This document shows positions 4,680 to 8,927 of a stretch of DNA of 8,927 bases, one piece after another. How positions within the stretch are numbered: the stretch's first letter is position 1; each line of letters opens with the position of its first letter. The notes beneath the pieces are model-generated. The model worked only from the letters and a program-made list of their open reading frames with translations. It was not told the origin of the DNA and did no database searches. The position numbers and the translations under genes were made by a program. This DNA comes from Candidatus Thorarchaeota archaeon MP11T_1. GTDB taxonomy: Archaea; Asgardarchaeota; Thorarchaeia; Thorarchaeales; Thorarchaeaceae. The stretch is taken from NCBI GenBank assembly GCA_002825515.1, contig PJET01000025.1, positions 1-8,927 of the forward strand, in the 5' to 3' direction.

Positions 4680-5555
4680 ATGAATTCCGTAGACAAGATC
4701 CTCGAAGAACAACAGAGAAGGGATGCCATTAGGGCTGAAGTTCAGGAGATGTTTCCTGATGTGAATTTCCCTGATCCGAGTTTGCAGCCCGTTTTCTGGG
4801 GACGCAAGGAACCACGTGAGCTGATTGACGACAAGAGGGCAATCGTTGATCGGAATTCCGATCACGTCTTTGCTGTCTGTTCGGATCAGTATCGCTTGGT
4901 TTATCACGAGGAAGTCGTGAAGTTGGCGCTTGACGCAACTGAGGGCTTGCCTGAATACGGTCAGCCTCAGCTTAAAGTGCGTACTCCTTACGAGGGCGCC
5001 AAGCTAGTCGTGGAAGTCAATTTCCCTGAACTGTCCATCGAAGTCAAAAAGGATGATCCTGTCTGTGCAAGATTTGTTATGAGGTCATCCTATGATCTTG
5101 GGTGGAAGCTGTCTGGTGCTGTTAGCGCACTCCAGAAGGTATGTGCTAATGGTGCTGTAGGTTATGTGCAGCAGCTAGGTTGGCGCAAGCGTCACCTACT
5201 CAGCACAAACCCTGCTGATCTCAGGCTGCAAATGACGAAGGGCTTGGAGTCTTACTCTGAGCAAGTCGGCATCTGGCAGAAATGGGCTGAGAAGCAGATC
5301 GACCAGGCAACCTACGAGAGCATTTGGGTTGCTCTTCCTTTCTCTGAGAAAGAGAAGGAGACGATTGAGGAGCTTCCTCAAGAGGGCACTCAGTTGTTGC
5401 TTCCTGAAGCGTTGCGTAGGAATGAGTTATCCTTGTGGGATTTCCACTCTGTGATAACTCAGTTTACCACACACAACATCGAGTCGGAGATGCGAAAAGC
5501 CGACGTTGAGCCTGTTGTCGCTAGGGTGTTCCACACTACGCATCAGGCTATGTAG
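4680..5555 (+). CDS. DUF932 domain protein (phage/plasmid-like family)
   Basis: A protein of 291 residues; ATG at 4680 follows AAAAAGGAGGT. Family marks are visible: a Lys/Glu-rich N-terminus, the CSDQYRLVYHEEVV segment (67-80), strand-rich repeats (KLVVEVNFPELSIEV), the RSSYDLGWKLSG segment (135-146) and the VCANG box (154-158), which matches the family's characteristic C-[TS/A]-N-G/T site. The rest is helical. DUF932 proteins occur widely on phages and plasmids, often beside recombination or replication accessory genes, and their role is not established. The gene is the largest in the window. Its stop lies next to the first of two competing hairpins. Confidence 0.92.
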   Translation: MNSVDKILEEQQRRDAIRAEVQEMFPDVNFPDPSLQPVFWGRKEPRELIDDKRAIVDRNSDHVFAVCSDQYRLVYHEEVVKLALDATEGLPEYGQPQLKVRTPYEGAKLVVEVNFPELSIEVKKDDPVCARFVMRSSYDLGWKLSGAVSALQKVCANGAVGYVQQLGWRKRHLLSTNPADLRLQMTKGLESYSEQVGIWQKWAEKQIDQATYESIWVALPFSEKEKETIEELPQEGTQLLLPEALRRNELSLWDFHSVITQFTTHNIESEMRKADVEPVVARVFHTTHQAM

Positions 5556-5556
5556 C

Positions 5557-5586
5557 AGAGGGGAGGAGCTTTTGCTCCTCCTTTCT
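5557..5586 (+). terminator. Terminator-like hairpin A after the DUF932 gene
   Basis: Bases 5557-5569 pair with 5574-5586 (13 bp, two G-U) around the loop TTTT; the core is GGAGGAGC/GCTCCTCC. It begins 2 bases after the TAG stop. The following bases (CTTAATGTCATTTT) are only weakly U-rich, so termination may be partial. Its 3' arm is shared with hairpin B. Confidence 0.6.
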
Positions 5587-5621
5587 CTTAATGTCATTTT
5601 GTGGTATTAAGAGAAAGGAGG
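5577..5621 (+). promoter_or_regulatory. 21-bp hairpin B burying the SD of the next gene
   Basis: Bases 5577-5592 pair perfectly with 5606-5621 (16 bp). Five more pairs (5593-5597 with 5601-5605, three of them G-U) leave a TTT loop. The 3' arm contains AGAAAGGAGG, the SD for the GTG at 5630, so the SD is fully double-stranded when B forms. Ten bases (5577-5586) are also the 3' arm of hairpin A, so A and B exclude each other. Confidence 0.7.
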
Positions 5622-5629
5622 TGATAGAG

Positions 5630-5926
5630 GTGAAGAAAGGTAAACTTATCGGGTTGTCAGTTTCCTTCTGTATCAAAGACATTATAGAAGGAAAGGTCCA
5701 TGCCAATGATGTTGATTATATCATTGGTGCGACTGCTGCTTCCGACGAAGCAGACTGGAGAAAGGTTGCTGATTTATACTGCAAAACTTACTGGAGAAAG
5801 AACCCTAAAGTTGCCCGAGCTATTCTTGAGGGATTTCTCTGGCAAGGAAAGATTAAGCAGCCTAGATTGATAGGCAAGGATCCGCACAACATCCATAACG
5901 AGCACTGGATGACTGTCGAACCTTAG
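5630..5926 (+). CDS. Conserved-looking phage hypothetical protein
   Basis: A protein of 98 residues starting at GTG 5630, 8 bases after the SD AAAGGAGGTGAT. An upstream ATG at 5591 in the same frame lies in hairpin B without an SD. Segments such as LIGLSVSFCIKDIIEGKV near the N-terminus, TYWRKNPKVARAILEGFL in the middle and KQPRL near the C-terminus resemble a small family I associate with phage and clostridial genomes. That is recalled from memory and no function is known to me. The SD is sequestered in a 21-bp stem, so expression is probably controlled. The next gene starts 13 bases after its stop. Confidence 0.8.
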   Translation: MKKGKLIGLSVSFCIKDIIEGKVHANDVDYIIGATAASDEADWRKVADLYCKTYWRKNPKVARAILEGFLWQGKIKQPRLIGKDPHNIHNEHWMTVEP

Positions 5927-5938
5927 GAGGTGATAAAG

Positions 5939-6196
5939 GTGAATATCGAGGAAACAGTAAAGACCGAAGCACTCCCAGTTAACTCCATCGCAATGTGCAA
6001 TCGACTTGTGGAGATTATGAGGGAATGCGAAACCAATTGCCTGCTGTCGTTACGGGACGACTATCGGGTAATTTCTGTCCTATGGCTCCTGAACTCTCAG
6101 GTATTCGGTCAGTTAGCAAAGATTGATATGTCGGAGCTGTGGGAAAAGATCAACCAAAATCTACCTGAGTCCCTAGAGGACCAACCTTCAGAATGA
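5939..6196 (+). CDS. Small helical hypothetical protein
   Basis: This gene encodes 85 residues. GTG at 5939 is preferred because it lies 8 bases after SD AGGAGG (5925-5930); an in-frame GTG at 5930 overlaps that SD. The sequence is mostly helical and acidic (CNRLVEIMRECETNCLLSLR, VISVLWLLNSQVFGQLAKI, SELWEKINQNLPESLE). It has three cysteines without a metal-binding spacing. I see no family. The hydrophobic second helix may be a core or dimer helix rather than a membrane span. Confidence 0.72.
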   Translation: MNIEETVKTEALPVNSIAMCNRLVEIMRECETNCLLSLRDDYRVISVLWLLNSQVFGQLAKIDMSELWEKINQNLPESLEDQPSE

Positions 6197-6208
6197 TAGG
6201 AGGTTGTC

Positions 6209-6499
6209 ATGCCAGAACTAAATTGGCGTGAAAGGAGACGGATGATAGACATCCGTGATGTACTAATTTTGGTCGCCGAAGAGGCACAAATTCTTTTGCA
6301 GGAGCCGTGGAACTCAGATTGCAACTCCGCACAAGAATGGGCGGAATGGGCATTTGAAAAAATGCCTGTCTTATTGCTCGGCCTAGAGGAACTGCGTCTT
6401 GGGCGACACTATTGGCTTAGTTGGCCTGAACTGTTAAAGGCTTTGGCTGAAAGATTAGCCGAACAACTAAAGGAAGTCAGAATACACTATTTAAGGTAA
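6209..6499 (+). CDS. Small Leu/Trp-rich helical protein
   Basis: This gene encodes 96 residues; ATG at 6209 follows AGGAGG. Its N-terminus is basic (LNWRERRRM) and the remainder is helical with many Trp, Leu and Glu residues (EWAEWAFEKMPVLLLGLEEL, then LLKALAERLAEQLKEVRIHY). The last helix has a heptad-like spacing of Leu that could form a coiled coil. No family is recognised. It sits 12 bases after its upstream neighbour and 12 before the next start. Confidence 0.75.
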   Translation: MPELNWRERRRMIDIRDVLILVAEEAQILLQEPWNSDCNSAQEWAEWAFEKMPVLLLGLEELRLGRHYWLSWPELLKALAERLAEQLKEVRIHYLR

Positions 6500-6511
6500 A
6501 GGAGGTATGTC

Positions 6512-6916
6512 ATGTGGAAGAAGAAAGGTCTTGGAAAATGGCTGTCTTCTCCTGAAGAAATAAACTATCTAAGTTCCGGAGGATGTATGTCCTGGATTGA
6601 GGAAATTCTCGGGGAAACGGAAGATGATTTGGATTTCGCATGGACCGTAAACGATAAGTATGAAGAGAATGAAAGAGGTTATCTCCTGCCATGTATCCAG
6701 CGTTTTGGGAGACCCAAAGAGCCTTATGCTGAAGTCCTTCATGCTACTGTAGGAAAATGCTGCAAGAATTTTATAGGTAGGGCTTTAGTGTTCTGCCTCA
6801 GAAGGCGCAAAGGTTCTGATTGGGCAATAGTAACAAGCCATACTGTCGGTGAGTGTCCTATCTTGCATTACTCTGAGCCGACAGAGGATGAAATGTACCA
6901 CCATTTCAATGAGTAA
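6512..6916 (+). CDS. Hypothetical protein
   Basis: A protein of 134 residues; ATG at 6512 follows AAAGGAGG. The basic N-terminus (MWKKKGLGKW) is followed by an acidic region (EEILGETEDDLDFAWTVND). The C-terminal half is strand-rich and Cys-bearing (GKCCKNFIGRALVFCLRRRK, then WAIVTSHTVGECPILHYSEP). The cysteines do not make a clear zinc motif. There is no membrane segment long enough to be convincing. I do not recognise a family. An internal GGAGGATGT near 6580 might suggest a later start, but its spacing to the ATG is too short. Confidence 0.78.
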   Translation: MWKKKGLGKWLSSPEEINYLSSGGCMSWIEEILGETEDDLDFAWTVNDKYEENERGYLLPCIQRFGRPKEPYAEVLHATVGKCCKNFIGRALVFCLRRRKGSDWAIVTSHTVGECPILHYSEPTEDEMYHHFNE

Positions 6917-6931
6917 AGGAGGTGATACAGA

Positions 6932-7129
6932 ATGAGCAGAGGCAGATGGCACGCCCCTCTCGATCCAGACTGCCCCGATGTTATCAGCTATTCGGAACAA
7001 GCTGATGATCCATTTATGCAAATGAGTGGATGCTGGGGAGAGTTCTGGCAGGACTTCGAGAAGAGGCATAGGGCAAAATGTGAAAGGTGTCAGCAGTATG
7101 GCGTTGAGAACATTGACATCGCCTACTAA
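6932..7129 (+). CDS. Small hypothetical protein with a C-terminal CX2C
   Basis: This gene encodes 65 residues. ATG at 6932 lies 6 bases after SD AAAGGAGGTGAT. The first half is Pro/Asp-rich (APLDPDCPDVISYSEQADDP), and the C-terminus carries a single CX2C (KCERCQQYG). One knuckle alone would not hold a zinc ion, unless C24-type partners or a second chain contribute. Function is unknown. The next gene also has cysteine pairs and starts 12 bases on. Confidence 0.72.
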   Translation: MSRGRWHAPLDPDCPDVISYSEQADDPFMQMSGCWGEFWQDFEKRHRAKCERCQQYGVENIDIAY

Positions 7130-7140
7130 GGAGGGACATC

Positions 7141-7353
7141 ATGCACAGGTGTTGGTTTTGTAACAATGAGTTGAATCCTGTCTACTTCTCCATGACCACT
7201 GTGTTCATTCAGGGTCTTGGATATGTTGTCAAGACAGGAGGACCTGTCAAATGGACGTGCTTGAACAAAGCCTGCAGGAACTATATGCAGGGCACGTATC
7301 AAAGGGAAGTCAGCACTCCTAACGAGGCGCTGCATCTTCAGGAGGTAAGATAA
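7141..7353 (+). CDS. Small zinc-ribbon-like protein
   Basis: This gene encodes 70 residues; ATG at 7141 follows AAGGAGG. C4-X2-C7 (HRCWFCNNELNP) at the start and C40-X4-C45 (WTCLNKACRNYM) after a central strand-rich segment make a zinc-ribbon-like arrangement, with a wider second knuckle than usual. The tail is polar. It is the fourth probable zinc-binding protein here, after 787, 2201 and 2346. The stop TAA shares one base with the ATG of the next gene, and the next SD (AGGAGG, 7340-7345) lies in its last codons, a sign of translational coupling. Confidence 0.78.
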   Translation: MHRCWFCNNELNPVYFSMTTVFIQGLGYVVKTGGPVKWTCLNKACRNYMQGTYQREVSTPNEALHLQEVR

Positions 7354-7541
7354 TGCCAGAGAAGCTGAAGGACCTGCTTGATAGAAGGGCAGAGATTGAA
7401 ATGGAACTTAGAAGGCTTTCTGAGGACAAAGGAGTTGTGGAACACAAAGTCTTCAAGGAGCTGTTGAGCAAAGAGATGGAGTTTTATCTGTCCATCAATT
7501 GGAAGAAACTGTATAATGACCTCCGTAAAGGTCTTCTGTAG
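7353..7541 (+). CDS. Small coiled-coil-like protein
   Basis: This gene encodes 62 residues; ATG at 7353 overlaps the upstream stop by one base. The first 40 residues form one charged helix with Leu/Ile/Val at heptad-like spacing (KLKDLLDRRAEIEMELRRLS). The C-terminus is aromatic and basic (YLSINWKKLYNDLRKGLL). It likely dimerises through the helix. No family is recognised. It is followed by a 125-base gap with unusual features. Confidence 0.75.
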   Translation: MPEKLKDLLDRRAEIEMELRRLSEDKGVVEHKVFKELLSKEMEFYLSINWKKLYNDLRKGLL

Positions 7542-7555
7542 GAAAGGAGGGACTC

Positions 7556-7564
7556 ATGCGCTAA
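7556..7564 (+). other. Two-codon minigene ATG-CGC-TAA with a full SD
   Basis: AAAGGAGG (7543-7550) and a 5-base spacer lead to ATG CGC TAA. The SD is as strong as any in the window yet drives a Met-Arg dipeptide. It may be a decayed start of a lost gene, or a functional minigene like the lambda bar minigenes, which tie up peptidyl-tRNA. The sequence cannot separate these. Confidence 0.5.
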
Positions 7565-7583
7565 TTTAACCAAACCACAACAT

Positions 7584-7647
7584 AGCATCGGGAGCCTGCT
7601 CAGATAGCTCTGGTCTATCCAGAGCTATCGCTGGAGGCTATGATGCT
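7584..7647 (+). promoter_or_regulatory. Long compound stem-loop before the TTG-start gene
   Basis: AGCATC (7584-7589) pairs with GATGCT (7642-7647) and AGCCT (7593-7597) pairs with AGGCT (7635-7639). Inside these, GATAGCTCTGG (7603-7613) pairs perfectly with CCAGAGCTATC (7619-7629) around the loop TCTAT. Internal loops separate the helices. The structure ends about 4 bases before the SD AAGGAGGTGAT (7651-7662). A GGAGG that could serve ATG 7643 is inside the outer stem. Confidence 0.6.
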
Positions 7648-7666
7648 CCAGAAGGAGGTGATTAAT

Positions 7667-7816
7667 TTGAACCCTAACGTAGACAGGGCAATCATCAGGT
7701 TTGTAGAGAAGCAAGTTCCAGAGCTTCTCCAAAGATTTGAGGATATAATCAAGTTCCTTGACGGAATTGAAACAAGCCTCGACAAGATTGCCGACATCCT
7801 AGACAAAATGGACTAA
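7667..7816 (+). CDS. Small coiled-coil peptide with a TTG start, 49 aa
   Basis: TTG at 7667 follows AAGGAGGTGAT (7652-7662) at the spacing used by its neighbours, giving 49 residues. An in-frame ATG at 7643 with GGAGG at 7633-7637 is an alternative start that adds 8 residues. The peptide is one long amphipathic helix with hydrophobic residues at a 3-4 spacing (FEDIIKFLDGIETSLDKIAD, then ILDKMD), a typical short coiled coil. A longer - strand frame across the same DNA has no SD and is its shadow. Function is unknown. The next SD starts at the stop. Confidence 0.72.
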   Translation: MNPNVDRAIIRFVEKQVPELLQRFEDIIKFLDGIETSLDKIADILDKMD

Positions 7817-7830
7817 AGGAGGTGAAGGAT

Positions 7831-8118
7831 ATGCCTGAATATCCTATCTATGAAAGACTGACCAAAGAAGGTCTGGTCAAGAGGAGAGGGATAGAAGATT
7901 CCTCATTTGATTATGCCCTTCCCCAGGATTGGTTGTATGCTGTGGTCGAGTGGTGCAGATTGAATGGATACAGAGCTTGGTCATACCATGAGATACTTTG
8001 GGGATTTGTTTGGATGTATGACGAACAAGCCAAAGTATTCGGCAGACCTTATCCGCTTACCTACGTCACTCACTACCTTTTAACAAAACTTCCAAAGCAT
8101 TTAGGAGGGAGCAAGTGA
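7831..8118 (+). CDS. Aromatic-rich hypothetical protein
   Basis: This gene encodes 95 residues; ATG at 7831 is 8 bases after AAAGGAGG (an in-frame GTG at 7822 overlaps the SD). The sequence is rich in Trp and Tyr (LPQDWLYAVVEWCRLNGYRA, then YHEILWGFVWMYDEQAKVFG) with a basic C-terminus (KLPKHLGGSK). It looks like a compact helical domain with an aromatic core. No family is recognised. The stop TGA overlaps the GTG of the next gene (GTGA), so the two are coupled. Confidence 0.78.
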   Translation: MPEYPIYERLTKEGLVKRRGIEDSSFDYALPQDWLYAVVEWCRLNGYRAWSYHEILWGFVWMYDEQAKVFGRPYPLTYVTHYLLTKLPKHLGGSK

Positions 8119-8396
8119 GCAACCTGAGCAGAAAAGAGCAGGAGGCTAGGGACTCAGCGGAAAGGATTCTTGACGACCTGAACGATTTAGGATTCGACAG
8201 AAACCACTTCGCTGACCAAGTAGTTCATTCCCACAGGAGCTGTCAGCAAAACCTCTTCAGGGTATTCATTGATTGCTGCGAGAGATGGGCTGAAATGGAA
8301 AGGAGAGGCTTCTTCGACGTAAGGAATGAGCATACTGTAAAGATGGCTAAGAAAATAATGGAGATAGAGGACATCAATATGGTCCCTCATTTCTAG
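8115..8396 (+). CDS. Small helical hypothetical protein (GTG start)
   Basis: This gene encodes 93 residues starting at GTG 8115, which overlaps the upstream stop as GTGA; AGGAGG lies at 8103-8108. It is highly charged and helical (KEQEARDSAERILDDLNDLG, then FRVFIDCCERWAEMERRGFF and VKMAKKIMEIEDI). Three cysteines are present without a zinc spacing. No family is recognised. It shares composition and size with the gene at 8409 but no clear sequence identity. Confidence 0.75.
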   Translation: MSNLSRKEQEARDSAERILDDLNDLGFDRNHFADQVVHSHRSCQQNLFRVFIDCCERWAEMERRGFFDVRNEHTVKMAKKIMEIEDINMVPHF

Positions 8397-8408
8397 GGAG
8401 GAAGTGCT

Positions 8409-8675
8409 ATGACAATATCCATATGTGAAATGACATTGGAACAGAAGAAAAGGGACGCCTTTGCTCTGCTTTGCAGCCTAGCAGACGTGAAGGATCTCTA
8501 TTCCAAACTCAGTAAAGGAGAGGAAGGCTACATGAGGACCGCTGCTGTTTCTCATTTGTGCAGGCTTTATTCCTTTCCGCGAGAAATTTCCGAGGAGGTG
8601 ATTGATACTTACATAGACCACGCAGCAAAATGGCACGAAAATATTAAGATAGGAACAGGAGGTGACAATGAGTAG
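8409..8675 (+). CDS. Small helical hypothetical protein
   Basis: This gene encodes 88 residues; ATG at 8409 follows GGGAGGAAG. The chain is helical, with a motif RDAFALLCSLADVKDLYSKL and a second part AAVSHLCRLYSFPREISEEV. Its codons for Glu-Glu-Val-Ile contain a perfect GAGGAGGTGAT at 8593-8603 with no start codon at suitable spacing, probably by chance. Its own stop lies 8 bases inside the next gene, and the next SD (AGGAGGTGA) is within its last codons. Function is unknown. Confidence 0.75.
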   Translation: MTISICEMTLEQKKRDAFALLCSLADVKDLYSKLSKGEEGYMRTAAVSHLCRLYSFPREISEEVIDTYIDHAAKWHENIKIGTGGDNE

Positions 8676-8927
8676 GACAACAAAAAAGTATTTGGAAGGG
8701 CGGTTCCAAAGATTCGCTAGGCAAGTGCCTGCTCCTGAGGGCTATCACTGGACACTATCTTGCTACAATCCTGGCGATGGAAGGAATCGCTACCAAATCC
8801 AACTCATTAGAGATGCCAACTATGGAGAGGCTATGAGCTTTCCCCATGGTGGGCATTGGCCTACAGGCGACTTTAACAGCTACCTCGATGGGCTACTGGC
8901 TGGGATAGAAGATGTTCCTCTTGTAGA
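8668..8927 (+). CDS. Hypothetical protein, N-terminal part (right-edge partial)
   Basis: ATG at 8668 follows CAGGAGGTGAC, overlaps the previous gene by 8 bases, and the frame stays open to the window end (86 codons plus 2 bases). The N-terminus is basic (MSRTTKKYLEGRFQRFARQV). It is followed by a strand-rich Gly/His/Trp segment (YHWTLSCYNPGDGRNRYQIQ, then SFPHGGHWPTGDFNSYLDGL). This could be a small beta-sheet domain. I do not recognise the family, and the missing C-terminus limits the call. Confidence 0.75.
   Translation, partial: MSRTTKKYLEGRFQRFARQVPAPEGYHWTLSCYNPGDGRNRYQIQLIRDANYGEAMSFPHGGHWPTGDFNSYLDGLLAGIEDVPLV

Noticed and set aside
4636..4683. Possible 15-residue leader peptide (TTG start) overlapping the DUF932 start as ATGA
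   Set aside because: The only nearby SD is about 14 bases away and the peptide is not repeated at the sister motif 1541-1555.
8593..8603. Perfect internal SD GAGGAGGTGAT
   Set aside because: No ATG, GTG or TTG at a usable distance in a frame that stays open; explained by Glu-Glu-Val-Ile codons.
1..8927. Sigma-70 promoters, tRNA genes, CRISPR arrays, transposases, toxin-antitoxin pairs
   Set aside because: I looked in each gap and found no convincing -35/-10 pair, cloverleaf, spaced repeat array or family motif.

Overview
The window is a dense, one-directional run of small genes on the + strand: 26 protein-coding genes, two of them cut by the window edges, plus one two-codon minigene. Most genes are under 160 codons, are separated by about 4-15 bases or overlap, and are preceded by very strong Shine-Dalgarno (SD) sequences. 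Several SDs match AAAGGAGGTGAT, the full complement of the 16S rRNA 3' end. Starts include ATG, GTG and TTG. Arginine is often AGA or AGG. Together with a DUF932 protein (phage/plasmid-like family) and a DUF2786 protein, this suggests an accessory or early region of a phage, or less likely a plasmid, of a Gram-positive (Firmicutes-like) host. No structural, packaging, integrase or polymerase gene is visible, so phage identity is inferred.

Layout. 1-141 is the tail of a gene entering from the left. 151-1587 holds three copies of an intergenic repeat (called E here): E1 at 151-208, an inverted copy E2 at 717-773 and a half copy E3 at 1557-1587. E1 and E2 bracket one unknown gene (224-700). 1603-2723 is a packed run of five small genes, two of which are small zinc-ribbon proteins. 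2805-5555 is the most recognisable part: a small protein, a putative DNA-binding protein with an N-terminal SAP/HeH-like helix pair and a Cys cluster (3026-3622), an overlapping two-helix membrane protein (3606-3815), a DUF2786 protein (3896-4618) and a DUF932 protein (4680-5555). 5630-8927 is a long polycistron of small hypothetical proteins, including a zinc ribbon, two coiled-coil-like peptides and a gene running off the right edge.

The gaps hold the most unusual structure. After the DUF932 gene there are two mutually exclusive hairpins; the second, 21 bp long with a 3-nt loop, buries the SD of the next gene. The 125-base gap 7542-7666 holds a perfect SD followed by the two-codon minigene ATG-CGC-TAA, then a long branched stem-loop. 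Other stem-loops lie before the genes at 2805 and 3896. In the E copies and in the 21-bp hairpin the G-U pairs are all of the kind that form only in + strand RNA, so these act most plausibly as RNA structures in the polycistronic message. I see no tRNA, rRNA, CRISPR array, transposase or convincing sigma-70 promoter. No gene-free gap exceeds 125 bases.
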